This document shows positions 26,040-35,465 of a stretch of DNA of 45,666 bases, piece by piece (position 1 is the stretch's first letter; each line of letters starts with the position of its first letter). The translations under genes were made by a program, and so were the position numbers. The DNA lies in the NCBI GenBank assembly GCA_903828535.1, contig CAIKMN010000018.1, forward strand, positions 1-45,666, written 5' to 3'. Below the pieces are notes generated by a model that searched no databases, had not been told where the DNA came from, and worked only from the letters and a program-made list of their open reading frames with translations. The stretch is from an uncultured Curvibacter sp. (GTDB lineage: Bacteria > Pseudomonadota > Gammaproteobacteria > Burkholderiales > Burkholderiaceae_C).

Positions 26040-26633
26040 TCAGGCGGCGACGGGCGCTGCCTCAACAACTTGCTTGGCCGAACCGGGCTTTTTACGTCCC
26101 GGCGCGATCATCATCACCATCTGGCGCCCTTCCAACTTGGGAAACTGCTCCACAACAATGCTGTCGGCCAACTCATCACGAATTCGGTTCAACAAGTCCA
26201 GACCCAACTCTTGGTGGGTGATCTCACGTCCCCGAAATCGCAAGGTAATCTTGCATTTATCGCCATCGTCCAAAAAGCGCCGAATGTTGCGCATCTTGAT
26301 GTTGTAGTCGCCGTCATCGGTTCCGGGTCGGAACTTGATTTCTTTGACTTCAATCACCTTTTGCTTCGACTTCGCTTCCGCGGCCTTCTTTTGCTCTTGG
26401 TATTTGAACTTGCCGTAGTCCATCAAACGACAGACTGGGGGCACTGCCGTAGCGGCAATTTCAACCAGATCCACATCCAACTCACCCGCCATGCGCAGGG
26501 CGTCAGCCAAGCTGACAATGCCCAAGGGCTCATTTTCAGGGCCGGAGAGGCGAACCTCAGGGGCCATGATTTCACGGTTCAGTCGGTGCTTGCGCTCTTC
26601 CCGCTGGCGGCGGTCACGAAATTCAGTAGCGAT
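26040..26633 (-). CDS. infC: Translation initiation factor IF-3 with AUC start codon
   Basis: Prevents subunit joining and proofreads start codons. The first in-frame ATG (26567) would remove a conserved N-terminus; extending 22 codons gives [22 protein letters not shown], starting at an ATC (26631-26633) with AAGGAT 8 nt upstream. IF-3 is known to limit initiation at non-standard codons such as AUU/AUC, and E. coli infC starts with AUU for autoregulation; the same logic fits. The N-domain ([46 protein letters not shown]) and C-domain ([43 protein letters not shown]) are complete, giving 197 residues plus a short Ala-rich tail. Confidence 0.93.
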   Translation of the reverse strand: MATEFRDRRQREERKHRLNREIMAPEVRLSGPENEPLGIVSLADALRMAGELDVDLVEIAATAVPPVCRLMDYGKFKYQEQKKAAEAKSKQKVIEVKEIKFRPGTDDGDYNIKMRNIRRFLDDGDKCKITLRFRGREITHQELGLDLLNRIRDELADSIVVEQFPKLEGRQMVMMIAPGRKKPGSAKQVVEAAPVAA

Positions 26634-26725
26634 GGCTCATATCCTTAAAAAATCTCTGTCTTATAGACAGCAAAACCGCACGCGGCGGCGCACACCAAAG
26701 CGTTCTCTCAGTCAATCGATAGAAA

Positions 26726-28633
26726 TCAAGCTTTACGAGCGATGTCCGCGGCAATCAGTTCAAAGAACGCTTGGAGGGACATCACACCGAGGTCTTTGTT
26801 GCCCCGGGCGCGCACTGCGACGGTACCGGCCTCTTTTTCTTTGTCGCCTGCGACCAGAATAAAAGGCACCTTTTGCATCGAATGCTCGCGTATTTTATAC
26901 GTAATTTTCTCGTTTCGGAGATCTGTCTCCACCCTAAGCCCTTGATTTCGCAGAGTTTTGGCAATTTCGCCACAGTATTCAGCCTGAGAATCGGTAATAT
27001 TGAGCACCGAAACCTGCACAGGAGCCAGCCAAGTGGGCAAGGCGCCACCGTGTTCTTCGATCAAAATCCCAATGAAGCGCTCCAAGCTGCCGACGATGGC
27101 ACGGTGCAACATGATGGGCCGATGTCGGGCACCGTCTTCGCCCACATACTCAGCGTCCAAGCGCTCGGGCAAGTTGGGGTCGACCTGAATCGTGCCGCAT
27201 TGCCACTGCCGACCCAAGGCGTCTTTCAAGGTGTATTCGATCTTGGGGCCATAAAAAGCGCCCTCGCCAGGCAAGTATTCAAACTCACATCCGGCCGCGC
27301 GAAGGCCTTCGGCCAAGGCGTTCTCAGCACGGTCCCAGCTTTCTTCGGTGCCAATGCGCTTTTCAGGACGCGTCGACAACTTGTAGATGATGTGGTTGAA
27401 ACCAAAGTCTTTGTAGACCTTTTTCAGCAACGTGGTGAAGGCCACGACTTCACTTTGAATTTGGTCTTCGGTGCAAAAGATGTGGCCATCGTCTTGCACA
27501 AAGCCACGCACCCGCATGATGCCATGCAAACCGCCGCTGGGCTCGTTTCGGTGGCATTGACCAAACTCGCCAAAGCGCAACGGCAGGTCTCGGTAGCTCT
27601 TCACGCCTTGGTTAAAAATCAAGATGTGGCCCGGGCAGTTCATGGGCTTCAAAGCGTAGTCACGCTTTTCGCTTTCCGTCGTGAACATGTTCTCACGGTA
27701 CTTGTCCCAGTGGCCGGTTTTTTCCCACAAAGACTTGTCGATGATCTGCGGGCCCTTGACCTCTTGATAGCCGTTGTCTTGATAAACCCGGCGCATGTAC
27801 TGCTCCACGCCTTGCCAAACCGTCCAGCCCTTGGGGTGCCAAAAAACCAAGCCGGGGGCGTGCTCGTCGATGTGAAACAAATCGAGCTCTTTGCCTAACT
27901 TGCGGTGGTCGCGCTTTTCAGCTTCTTCAAGCTGAGTCAGGTATTGCTGCAATTCGTCTTTGCTGGCCCACGCGGTGCCGTAAACGCGTTGAAGCATTTC
28001 ATTGCGATGGTCACCGCGCCAATAAGCGCCGGCCACCTTCATCAATTTGAAGTACTTTAACTTGCCGGTGCTCGGCACGTGGGGGCCACGGCACAAGTCT
28101 TCAAAAGCGCCTTCGCGGTACAGCGACACCGCCTGATCGGCCGGGATGCTGGCAATGATTTCGGCTTTGTAATGCTCGCCGATGCCTTTGAAATACGACA
28201 CCGCTTCGTCGCGTGGCAAAACGCGGCGCACAACGGGTTCGTCTTTGGCGGCCAACTCGCTCATGCGTTTTTCGATGGCCGTCAAATCTTCTGGCGTGAA
28301 GGGGCGCGAGTACGAAAAGTCGTAATAAAACCCGTTTTCAATGACGGGGCCAATCGTTACTTGGGCTTCAGGAAAAAGGTCTTTCACCGCGTACGCCAAC
28401 AAATGGGCTGTTGAGTGACGAATGACCTCCAATCCATCTGCGTCTTTGGCCGTGATGATGGCCAAACGGGCGTTTTCATTCAAGGTGTAGCTGGTGTCCA
28501 CCACTTGCCCATCGACCTTGCCAGCCAATGCGGCTTTGGCCAAACCAGCGCCTATGCTGGCGGCCACTTCGGCCACGGTGACCGGGCCAGGAAATTCGCG
28601 TTGAGAACCGTCGGGTAAGGTAATTTGAATCAT
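26726..28633 (-). CDS. thrS: Threonine-tRNA ligase
   Basis: 635 residues starting at ATG 28633 ([14 protein letters not shown]); the longer frame upstream is not conserved. Order: TGS domain (1-62), editing domain with [12 protein letters not shown] and later CRGPH, class II core with [54 protein letters not shown], motif 3 in [21 protein letters not shown], and C-terminal anticodon-binding domain. This is the first gene of the thrS-infC-rpmI-rplT-pheST-ihfA run. Confidence 0.97.
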   Translation of the reverse strand: MIQITLPDGSQREFPGPVTVAEVAASIGAGLAKAALAGKVDGQVVDTSYTLNENARLAIITAKDADGLEVIRHSTAHLLAYAVKDLFPEAQVTIGPVIENGFYYDFSYSRPFTPEDLTAIEKRMSELAAKDEPVVRRVLPRDEAVSYFKGIGEHYKAEIIASIPADQAVSLYREGAFEDLCRGPHVPSTGKLKYFKLMKVAGAYWRGDHRNEMLQRVYGTAWASKDELQQYLTQLEEAEKRDHRKLGKELDLFHIDEHAPGLVFWHPKGWTVWQGVEQYMRRVYQDNGYQEVKGPQIIDKSLWEKTGHWDKYRENMFTTESEKRDYALKPMNCPGHILIFNQGVKSYRDLPLRFGEFGQCHRNEPSGGLHGIMRVRGFVQDDGHIFCTEDQIQSEVVAFTTLLKKVYKDFGFNHIIYKLSTRPEKRIGTEESWDRAENALAEGLRAAGCEFEYLPGEGAFYGPKIEYTLKDALGRQWQCGTIQVDPNLPERLDAEYVGEDGARHRPIMLHRAIVGSLERFIGILIEEHGGALPTWLAPVQVSVLNITDSQAEYCGEIAKTLRNQGLRVETDLRNEKITYKIREHSMQKVPFILVAGDKEKEAGTVAVRARGNKDLGVMSLQAFFELIAADIARKA

Positions 28634-28658
28634 GTCGATTGAATCAAGAAGCAAAATA

Positions 28659-28685
28659 AAAAAGCGCGGAACTGCCGCGCTTTTT
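28659..28685 (-). terminator. Terminator between aceA and thrS
   Basis: 11-bp stem AAAAAGCGCGG/CCGCGCTTTTT, loop AACTG, with A/T runs on both sides. It should end the aceA transcript before thrS. Confidence 0.85.
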
Positions 28686-28779
28686 AAAGGGGGTGGGCTG
28701 ATTAACCCAAGATTTTATCAGGGGCCACCCACCACCCAAGTTCTCGATTTCGCTCTGGTTCTGGTTTTGGTTCTGGTTT

Positions 28780-30111
28780 TCAGTGGAACTGTTCTTCTTC
28801 GGTCGAACCGGTCAGGGCCTTCACAGAAGATGAGCCGCCTTGAATGACCGTGGTCACGTCGTCGAAATACCCTGCGCCCACTTCTTGTTGGTGAGACACA
28901 AAGGTATAGCCTTCTTCACGGGCTGCGAATTCGGGCTCTTGCACCATGTTGACATAGTGCTTCATGCCTTCACCAGCAGCGTAGTTTTTGGCGAACTTGA
29001 AGCTGTTGTACCAGTTGATGTGGATACCAGCCAAAGTGATGAACTGGAACTTGTAGCCAAGAGCCGACAGGTCTTCTTGGAACGAGGCGATTTGCGAATC
29101 GTTGAGGTTCTTCTTCCAGTTGAACGAAGGCGAGCAGTTGTAAGACAACAACTTGCCGGGGTTGGCCGCCAACACAGCTTGTGCGAATTCACGCGCAAAG
29201 CCAATGTCAGGCACGCCGGTTTCGCACCACACCAAGTCGGCGTAGGGGGCATAAGCCACGCCACGGCTGATGGCTTGCTCCAAACCATTCTTGACGCGGT
29301 AAAAGCCTTCTTGCGTGCGTTCGCCAGTCAAGAAAGGCTGGTCGTTGGCGTCGTGGTTCGAGGTGATCAGGTTGGCGGCTTCGGCATCGGTACGGGCCAA
29401 GATGATGGTGGGCACGCCCATGACGTCGGCGGCGAATCGCGCTGAAATCAGCTTTTCGCAGGCTTCTTGTGTAGGCACCAAAACTTTACCGCCCATGTGG
29501 CCGCATTTTTTCACGGCGGCCAATTGGTCTTCGAAGTGAACGCCAGCAGCGCCCGCGCTGATCATGTTCTTCATCAACTCAAAGGCGTTTAAAACACCAC
29601 CAAAACCAGCTTCAGCGTCGGCGACGATGGGCAAGAAGTAGTCGATGAATTGGGCGTCGGAGGGGTTGATGCCACGTGACCATTGAATTTCGTCAGCGCG
29701 CTTGAAGGTGTTGTTGATGCGACGAACCATGGTGGGCACCGAGTCATAAGCGTAGAGCGACTGGTCGGGGTACATGGTTTCTGAGGTGTTGCCGTCAGCG
29801 GCGACTTGCCATCCAGACAGGTAAACCGCTTCCAGGCCGGCCTTGGCTTGCTGCATGGCTTGACCCGCGCTGATGGCGCCGAATGCGTTCACATAGCCCT
29901 TGTTGGCGCTGCCGTTGATTTTGTCCCACAACTTGGCGGCACCACGTTGGGCCAAGGTGTTTTCAATTTGCACGCTGCCACGCAAACGCACGACGTCAGC
30001 AGCGTTGTAACCGCGCTTCACACCCTTCCAACGGGGGTTGTGCGCCCAGTCGTTTTCGAGGGCGGCAATTTGTTGTTCGCGGCTGAGTTGTTCAGTCAAG
30101 GATTGAGGCAT
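28780..30111 (-). CDS. aceA: Isocitrate lyase
   Basis: Glyoxylate-shunt enzyme splitting isocitrate into succinate and glyoxylate, 443 residues from the ATG at 30111 ([22 protein letters not shown]). Catalytic motif [11 protein letters not shown] is at about residue 205; also [22 protein letters not shown] and [14 protein letters not shown]. The upstream frame to 30198 lies in the palindromic promoter region and is not conserved. No malate synthase is in the window. The 3' end is followed by TTCTGGTTTT direct repeats (28751-28780). Confidence 0.97.
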   Translation of the reverse strand: MPQSLTEQLSREQQIAALENDWAHNPRWKGVKRGYNAADVVRLRGSVQIENTLAQRGAAKLWDKINGSANKGYVNAFGAISAGQAMQQAKAGLEAVYLSGWQVAADGNTSETMYPDQSLYAYDSVPTMVRRINNTFKRADEIQWSRGINPSDAQFIDYFLPIVADAEAGFGGVLNAFELMKNMISAGAAGVHFEDQLAAVKKCGHMGGKVLVPTQEACEKLISARFAADVMGVPTIILARTDAEAANLITSNHDANDQPFLTGERTQEGFYRVKNGLEQAISRGVAYAPYADLVWCETGVPDIGFAREFAQAVLAANPGKLLSYNCSPSFNWKKNLNDSQIASFQEDLSALGYKFQFITLAGIHINWYNSFKFAKNYAAGEGMKHYVNMVQEPEFAAREEGYTFVSHQQEVGAGYFDDVTTVIQGGSSSVKALTGSTEEEQFH

Positions 30112-30175
30112 GGTGTTCACTCCGTTTGGGTTAAGAAAAAACAAAATAAAGATCAACAGGGACAAGTGAACTGTA

Positions 30176-30219
30176 GTCTTATATAAGACACAAAACAAGA
30201 CTTATGTCTTATATAAGAG
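30176..30219 (-). promoter_or_regulatory. Tandem palindromic operators upstream of aceA
   Basis: GTCTTATATAAGAC at 30176-30189 is a perfect 14-bp palindrome. GTCTTATATAAGAG at 30206-30219 repeats it with one change, 30 bp away. Between them AAGAC-TTAT-GTCTT (30197-30210) forms another inverted repeat. They lie 65-108 bp before the aceA ATG, where a regulator or RNA polymerase would bind. The regulator is not identifiable here. Confidence 0.6.
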
Positions 30220-30284
30220 TTTTTTTATTTTGTTTAAATTCAATCACTTAGATACTTAATTCCGCATTAAGAAATTAATTTGAT

Positions 30285-30340
30285 CATTGTGAAAATTCAA
30301 AAGGAGATTGCAAGTCGATATTTTTCACAATGCGAAAAAT
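30285..30340. promoter_or_regulatory. Second inverted pair, upstream of the aceA operators
   Basis: CATTGTGAAAATT at 30285-30297 and, on the other strand, CATTGTGAAAAAT at 30320-30332. The second is also part of ATTTTTC-N7-GAAAAAT (30320-30340). This looks like a site pair for a distinct regulator, for example one sensing acyl-CoA or acetate; unproven. Confidence 0.45.
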
Positions 30341-30355
30341 AGAACTCACCATGAA

Positions 30356-30387
30356 AAAAGCCACTGGGCGAGGCACCAGTGGCTTTT
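30356..30387 (-). terminator. Terminator after the nitroreductase gene
   Basis: 12-bp stem AAAAGCCACTGG/CCAGTGGCTTTT with an 8-nt loop, 25 nt beyond the nitroreductase stop. A/T at both stem bases allows it to act in both directions. Confidence 0.85.
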
Positions 30388-30411
30388 CAGTCATTCAAAA
30401 AAAAGGCCGTT

Positions 30412-31047
30412 TTACTGGACCTCAATCGCCCAATCGGCGGTGGCGCGGCGAACTTTGGGCAATTTTTCTAGCCAATCTTTGCCAGTTTCGCGGTAACCCA
30501 AGGGCAACAAAATCACGCTGCGCAGGCCCCTGGCACTCAAACCCAAGATCTCGTCGACCTTGGCGGGGTCAAAGCCTTCCATGGGCGTGGCGTCAACGCC
30601 TTCAGCGGCGGCGGCAATCATGGCCGTACCCAAGCCAATGTAGGCTTGGCGCGCAGCGTGCTCATGGTTTTTTTGAGCATCGCGGGCCAACGAGCTGTCG
30701 ATCAAACGATCGCGGTAAGCGATGGACGCCTCCGTTTCGCCACCGCGCTCTTTGGCCATCAAATTGAACATGCTCATGATGCGTTCGCGGGTGTAGTTGT
30801 CCCATGCAGCAAACACCAACACATGCGATCCTTCGGTCACTTGGGCTTGGTTGTAAGCAGCGGCTTGAAGTTTTTGGCGCACTTCAGGGTTCGTCACCAC
30901 CAAAACATCGTAGGGCTGCAAGCCGCTCGAGCTGGCGCTCAAACGGGTGGCTTCCACAATGCGGTCGACCTTGTCTTGCGGCACGGCTTTGCTGGGATCC
31001 ATTTTCTTGGTAGCGTAGCGCCATTTCATCAAGTCAATCAAATTCAT
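30412..31047 (-). CDS. NAD(P)H-dependent nitroreductase-family oxidoreductase
   Basis: A 211-residue FMN-dependent nitroreductase-fold enzyme. FMN-binding elements are the N-terminal KWRYATKKMDP, RLSASSSGLQPYDVLVV (about residues 34-51), and C-terminal GLSARGLRSVILLPLGYRETGKDWLEKLPKVRR. Closest in style to NfnB/YodC-like proteins that reduce quinones, nitro compounds or flavins. It is monocistronic, with a terminator after it. Substrate not predictable. Confidence 0.92.
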   Translation of the reverse strand: MNLIDLMKWRYATKKMDPSKAVPQDKVDRIVEATRLSASSSGLQPYDVLVVTNPEVRQKLQAAAYNQAQVTEGSHVLVFAAWDNYTRERIMSMFNLMAKERGGETEASIAYRDRLIDSSLARDAQKNHEHAARQAYIGLGTAMIAAAAEGVDATPMEGFDPAKVDEILGLSARGLRSVILLPLGYRETGKDWLEKLPKVRRATADWAIEVQ

Positions 31048-31177
31048 GTTTTTTCCGGGAAGTTAAAGAAATCAGTGCTTATTATTGCTGCTTGGCAAAA
31101 TGGGGGCGCTGACCCGCTCGAATAACCTTAATTAGCCCCACGAACTTCCTGCCACCTTGACTGATTTGACTTTTTTC

Positions 31178-31699
31178 ATGGTCGCAGCTTACGCAGCGCT
31201 GCTGCTGCTGACCCTGGTGTTCAAAGGCCCCGTGTTGAAAGGGCCTTGGTTGTTTTTGTTGCGCTCATTTTTCCCCAACTGGAAGTTTTTTCACGCCGTG
31301 GGCCGCGTGCCGCACCTGCATGTTCGGGGTTTTGTAGGCGGCCAGGCACCCAATACGGGCTGGACAGATTGGCAACCCGTCTATCCGCGACGCGCCAGAA
31401 GCCAACTTGACTTGTTCCTCAACGCCAAAACCAATTTATTGCTGTCCCAGCAAAATTTGGTCGACCATTTCTGGGCCGACTTGGTCGATTTGCCCGACGG
31501 CGCCGACGCCCGTCAATTGGTCTCCTTCGCCATGGTTGACCGGCTGGCGTTGAACACCACCTTGACCTGTTGGCCAGAGGCGACCCAAAGGCAATTCGAG
31601 TTGCGCATGGTGCTTTCGGACCCCAAGGACACGCTTGGAAATAACCCTTTTGAATCGGAAACCATGCTGACCACGCCGGTGTTGCCATGCCAACGTTGA
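31178..31699 (+). CDS. Hypothetical membrane-anchored protein
   Basis: About 173 residues from the ATG at 31178 (a TTG at 31157 would add seven). An N-terminal hydrophobic segment (VAAYAALLLLTLVFKGPVL) is followed by a soluble part with PHLHVRGFVGGQAPNTGWTDWQPVYPRRARSQLDLFLNAKTNLLLSQQNLVDHF. No family recognised. It overlaps the HTTM-like gene by 13 nt, so the two are probably co-translated and may work together. Confidence 0.75.
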   Translation: MVAAYAALLLLTLVFKGPVLKGPWLFLLRSFFPNWKFFHAVGRVPHLHVRGFVGGQAPNTGWTDWQPVYPRRARSQLDLFLNAKTNLLLSQQNLVDHFWADLVDLPDGADARQLVSFAMVDRLALNTTLTCWPEATQRQFELRMVLSDPKDTLGNNPFESETMLTTPVLPCQR

Positions 31700-32619
31700 A
31701 CATTCAAACCGGAAACCTGCAAGCCGCCGATCTGCCGGGGTTCACCCCCCTCATGGCCATGGCTTTGACGATCCTTTTTACATTGAGTTGGTTAATTCAA
31801 ACCGCAGAATTTGCTCAAATTTTTCGAATGCTTTCCCGCAACGCCGCCGCTAAGCCAATGGCGACAGGTTTGCAACAACCGCTTGATTGGTGGGACTGGT
31901 CTTTGCAGCGAGCCGATATTCCCAACCCCACTTGGCGCCGGTGGGCCGATGCGCTCTACAGCCCCTCCGGCATGCGCTGGCAACTGTGGCTGCGCGCTGG
32001 GAGTGGTTTGGCGCTGCCCTGGCTGGTCTACCTGAGCTTCCATTGGGGACTTCCCATCGCCACTGCCTTGTTTGTAGACGTTGGACTGCTGCTTGCCTTG
32101 CACCTCCTCATGCTGATTCGATGGCGTGGCGCGTTCAATGGCGGCAGCGACTTCATGACATTGATGGTCTTGATGGGCTTGTTCATCGCGGTTGGCGTCA
32201 ACCTCTTTAGTGCCCCGAACCCCAATCCAACCCTCGGCTGGCGGGCTGGCTTTGCGTTCATCGCACTGCAAGCCATCAGCTCGTATTTTTTGTCTGGAAG
32301 CGTCAAGCTGCTGCGCCCAGAATGGCGCAACGGCCACGCCTTGACCATTTTCTTGAACGAAGCCGTTCGCGGCCCGCTTCCTTCCGGCCATTGGTCAAGG
32401 CAAGCTGGGCTGGCGAGGGGGGCTTCTTGGGCTTTCATTCTCTGGGAATGCGCTTTTCCGCTGGCCTTGTTTCAAGCCGAATGGGCGTTGTCGTTTTGCC
32501 TCGTGGCGGCGGTGTTCCACTTTTTGGTATTCTGGTTTTTCGGATTGAACCGTTTTTTCTGGGCCTGGTTGGCCACATTTCCTGCCATCATCTGGTGTGC
32601 CGCCGCACACTGGAATTAA
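31687..32619 (+). CDS. HTTM-like multi-pass membrane protein
   Basis: A 310-residue polytopic membrane protein with about seven or eight hydrophobic segments. The segment YFLSGSVKLLRPEWRNGHALTIFLNEAVRGP (around residues 197-228) resembles the HTTM (gamma-carboxylase-like) family signature, in which a Lys and a Trp-x-x-Gly pattern recur. Other parts such as LDWWDWSLQRADIPNPTWRRW are not familiar. It probably partners the preceding gene product. The carboxylase activity of the eukaryotic relatives cannot be assumed. Confidence 0.7.
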   Translation: MPTLNIQTGNLQAADLPGFTPLMAMALTILFTLSWLIQTAEFAQIFRMLSRNAAAKPMATGLQQPLDWWDWSLQRADIPNPTWRRWADALYSPSGMRWQLWLRAGSGLALPWLVYLSFHWGLPIATALFVDVGLLLALHLLMLIRWRGAFNGGSDFMTLMVLMGLFIAVGVNLFSAPNPNPTLGWRAGFAFIALQAISSYFLSGSVKLLRPEWRNGHALTIFLNEAVRGPLPSGHWSRQAGLARGASWAFILWECAFPLALFQAEWALSFCLVAAVFHFLVFWFFGLNRFFWAWLATFPAIIWCAAAHWN

Positions 32620-32640
32620 CCTTCACCGACCTCATTCACC

Positions 32641-33615
32641 ATGCTCGACGCTCAAGCCCAAGCCCTCTTAGACCTCTTGACCAGCCGCAATGTGGCGCCT
32701 TTTTATTCATTGGCCGCGGCCTCGGCGCGTCAGCTTTACCGCGAACGCCGTGGTTTAACCCAGCCCGATGCCGAAGAAGTTGAACACATTGAGCACCACA
32801 GCCTCGATGTGCCGGCCAACTCAGAAACCGCCGCTGCTCGGATTCAATTGCGCGAATACAAGCCCAAAGGATTGGCATCGATTCAAGCCCCCTCGCCGGC
32901 CTTGGTTTATTACCACGGCGGTGGTTGGACCATTGGTGACCTAGAAACCCACGATGTGCTTTGCCGCAGTCTCGCCAATCGCTCGGGTTGCGTGGTCTTT
33001 GCGGTGGACTATCGCCTTGGCCCAGAACACAAATTTCCCGCCGCTTTTCATGACGCCGTGGCCGCCTTTGAATGGGTGTCTCAACAAGCGGGCAGGTTGG
33101 GCATCGACCCCAAACGCATCGCCGTGGGCGGCGACAGCGCGGGCGGCAATTTGGCCGCCGCGGTGAGTCTGGCCTTGCGCCAGGCCACTCAAGCCGACAG
33201 CACAAAAAACAGCCCCGCCTACCAACTCCTCATTTACCCAGCCACCGACCTGCGCGCCGTGGCCCCTTCACACACCACCAACGGCTCGGGCTTTTTGCTC
33301 GACAACTTAACCATTCAATGGTTCACCCAAAATTACTTGGCCAAACCCGAAGACGCCAACGATTGGCGTGCCTCGCCTGCGTTGGTCACCGCTTTCAATG
33401 GCTTGCCCCCCGCCTTGGTGTTGACCGCCGGCTACGACCCCTTGCGAGACGAAGGCCGTGAATACGCCGACGCCCTCACGCGCGCCGGGGTGGCGTGTGA
33501 GTACATTTGCTTTGAGCGTCAAATTCACGGCTTCATCACAATGGGGAGGATCTTGCGCGAATCTCACACCGCCATTGACCTCTGTGCTGCGGCCCTGCGC
33601 CGGGCTTTGGCTTGA
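32641..33615 (+). CDS. Alpha/beta hydrolase, hormone-sensitive-lipase (family IV) esterase
   Basis: A 324-residue esterase. Oxyanion-hole motif YYHGGGWTIGDLETHD is near residue 93, nucleophile Ser in VGGDSAGGNLAAA near 165, acid Asp in LVLTAGYDPLRDEG near 265, and His in RQIHGFITMG near 297. No signal peptide, so cytoplasmic. This family hydrolyses short-chain acyl esters. It is 21 nt after the HTTM-like gene and overlaps the next gene's TTG alternative start. Confidence 0.93.
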   Translation: MLDAQAQALLDLLTSRNVAPFYSLAAASARQLYRERRGLTQPDAEEVEHIEHHSLDVPANSETAAARIQLREYKPKGLASIQAPSPALVYYHGGGWTIGDLETHDVLCRSLANRSGCVVFAVDYRLGPEHKFPAAFHDAVAAFEWVSQQAGRLGIDPKRIAVGGDSAGGNLAAAVSLALRQATQADSTKNSPAYQLLIYPATDLRAVAPSHTTNGSGFLLDNLTIQWFTQNYLAKPEDANDWRASPALVTAFNGLPPALVLTAGYDPLRDEGREYADALTRAGVACEYICFERQIHGFITMGRILRESHTAIDLCAAALRRALA

Positions 33616-33617
33616 AA

Positions 33618-33944
33618 ATGATCTTCCAGTCTGTTTCTTCAATCGCCCTGGCTTTTGCCTTGGCCTTGACCACTTTTAATGTGGCCCACGCACAACTGGC
33701 CGCAGTCGGCCCCACCATCACCGTGGTGGGCCAACAACCCCCGCCGCCGATTGTTGAAATGAAGCGCAATCACACGCCCGGACAAGTCTGGATTCCGGGC
33801 TTTTGGAACTGGAACGGCAAAGCCTTCATTTGGCAAGCCGGCCACTTTGACCACGAGCGACGCGGCCAAATTTATGTGCCCACCACCTGGCAATCCGTTG
33901 GGAATGGCTGGGCCATGGTCCCCGGGCATTGGGTAGCCCAGTAA
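33618..33944 (+). CDS. YXWGXW-type repeat secreted protein
   Basis: A 108-residue protein with a Sec signal (MIFQSVSSIALAFALALTTFNVAHAQ) and a short mature part rich in Trp/aromatic motifs: VWIPGFWNWNGKAFIWQAGHF and WAMVPGHWVAQ. These are the WxPGxW-style repeats of the YXWGXW family, found in small periplasmic or outer-membrane proteins of unknown function. The ATG is preceded by a TTG at 33612 that overlaps the esterase stop; the ATG is preferred. Confidence 0.85.
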   Translation: MIFQSVSSIALAFALALTTFNVAHAQLAAVGPTITVVGQQPPPPIVEMKRNHTPGQVWIPGFWNWNGKAFIWQAGHFDHERRGQIYVPTTWQSVGNGWAMVPGHWVAQ

Positions 33945-33989
33945 AAAAGCCAGTAAAAAAGGCGACTTAAAGTGGGGATTGAGGGCGGT

Positions 33990-35465
33990 TTATGGAACCC
34001 GCCCGTAGGTGTCGTCAAAGCGGACGATGTCGTCCTCACCTAAATAGGAGCCCGACTGCACCTCAATCAACTCCAAAGGCACGCGGCCTGGGTTGGATAA
34101 CCGGTGGGTGACGCCCAGCGGAATGTAGGTGCTCTGGTTTTCGCTCAACAACAGCACTTGGTCGCCATTGGTGATTTCTGCCGTGCCTTTAACCACAATC
34201 CAATGCTCGGCGCGGTGGTGGTGCATTTGCAAACTGAGCGACGCACCGGGTTTCACCATGATGCGCTTCACCTGAAACCGGGCGCCCATGTCGATGCTGT
34301 CGTACCAACCCCATGGGCGGTGCACTTTGCGGTGCAGGGTCTGTTCGCCGCGCTTTTGTTCATTCAGCAAATTCACAATTTGCTTGACTTCTTGGCTCTT
34401 GCTTCGAGCCGACACCAACACCGCATCGGGCGTTTCGACCACCACGACATCGTCCAAACCCACGACGCTCACCAAGCGTGACGTGGCGTGCACCAAGGTG
34501 TTGCGGCTGTCTTTGATGATCGCGTCACCACGGAAGGCGTTGCCATCGGCGTCTTTTTCGGCCACTTGCCAAACCGCCTCCCAAGCGCCCAAATCGTTCC
34601 AGCCGGCATCCAAGGGCACCATGGCCAAGGGAATGTCGGCCAAGTCGGTTTTGCCTGGAATTTTTTCCATCACGGCATAGTCAATGGATTCTGAGGGCAC
34701 CGCGGCAAATTCGGCTTTGCCGGGTCGTACAAAAGTGGCGCTGGTGCTGTTGTCGACGGCACGGGCCTCAAAGGCCGCTTGGGTCGCGGTCAAAATATCC
34801 GGGCGGGTGCGCTCAAGGGCTTTCAGCCAAACACTGGCCTTCAACACGAACATGCCGCTGTTCCAAAAGTAGCCGCCATCGGCCAAATATTGAGCCGCCG
34901 TTTCGGCGTTGGGCTTTTCGACGAACTGGGCCACGTTCCAAATGCCCTCATTGGCCTTGGCAACATGGGCGTGGATGTAGCCATAACCCGTCTCAGGCCG
35001 GTCAGGCGTAATGCCCAAAATCACCAAAGCGCCCTGCTCTGCTTGTCTCACTGCGGTTTGCAAAGCCGCTTGAAAAGCAGGCTCGTTCGTCACGGTTTGG
35101 TCGGCAGGCGTGACCACCAACACGGGGTCTTGGCCGTCGGCTGTGGCTTGCAATGCCGCCAAGGTCAAGGCGGGGGCGGTGTTTCGCCCCATCGGCTCGA
35201 GCAACAAGGCGCTCAAGGGCAAGCCGGTTTCGCGCAATTGGTCCACCACCAAAAAGCGGTGCTCATCGTTGCCGACCACCAAGGTGGGCTGAACCTGAAT
35301 GTCGGGGGCTGTTAAACCATTCAAACGACGCACCGCTTGCTGAAACAAGCTGTGCTCGCCAGAAAAGACCAAAAACTGCTTAGGGAAACCAGCGCGGGAG
35401 AGCGGCCACAAACGAGTGCCGCTGCCACCAGCCATGACAATGGGCAAAATGGAAATGGATTTCAT
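33990..35465 (-). CDS. manC: Mannose-1-phosphate guanylyltransferase / mannose-6-phosphate isomerase
   Basis: Bifunctional enzyme giving GDP-mannose (and fructose-6-P/mannose-6-P interconversion), 491 residues. N-terminal nucleotidyltransferase: PIVMAGGSGTRLWPLSRAGFPKQFL, with LVVTPADQTV and FVEKPNAETAAQYLADGGYFWNSGMFV. C-terminal type II isomerase cupin: HRPWGWYDSIDMGARFQVKRIMVKPGASLSLQMHHHRAEHWIVVKGTAEITNGD. It overlaps the upstream TPR-glycosyltransferase gene by 4 nt (ATGA), so the two are translationally coupled. GDP-mannose feeds glycans and, after two more steps not encoded here, GDP-fucose. Confidence 0.96.
   Translation of the reverse strand: MKSISILPIVMAGGSGTRLWPLSRAGFPKQFLVFSGEHSLFQQAVRRLNGLTAPDIQVQPTLVVGNDEHRFLVVDQLRETGLPLSALLLEPMGRNTAPALTLAALQATADGQDPVLVVTPADQTVTNEPAFQAALQTAVRQAEQGALVILGITPDRPETGYGYIHAHVAKANEGIWNVAQFVEKPNAETAAQYLADGGYFWNSGMFVLKASVWLKALERTRPDILTATQAAFEARAVDNSTSATFVRPGKAEFAAVPSESIDYAVMEKIPGKTDLADIPLAMVPLDAGWNDLGAWEAVWQVAEKDADGNAFRGDAIIKDSRNTLVHATSRLVSVVGLDDVVVVETPDAVLVSARSKSQEVKQIVNLLNEQKRGEQTLHRKVHRPWGWYDSIDMGARFQVKRIMVKPGASLSLQMHHHRAEHWIVVKGTAEITNGDQVLLLSENQSTYIPLGVTHRLSNPGRVPLELIEVQSGSYLGEDDIVRFDDTYGRVP

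Noticed and set aside
26771-27898. 375-residue plus-strand frame over thrS
   Set aside because: Antisense of a well-conserved thrS with no recognisable protein features.
28751-28780. TTCTGGTTTT repeats after aceA as a phase-variable tract
   Set aside because: Only about three short imperfect copies, outside a coding region and before a terminator.
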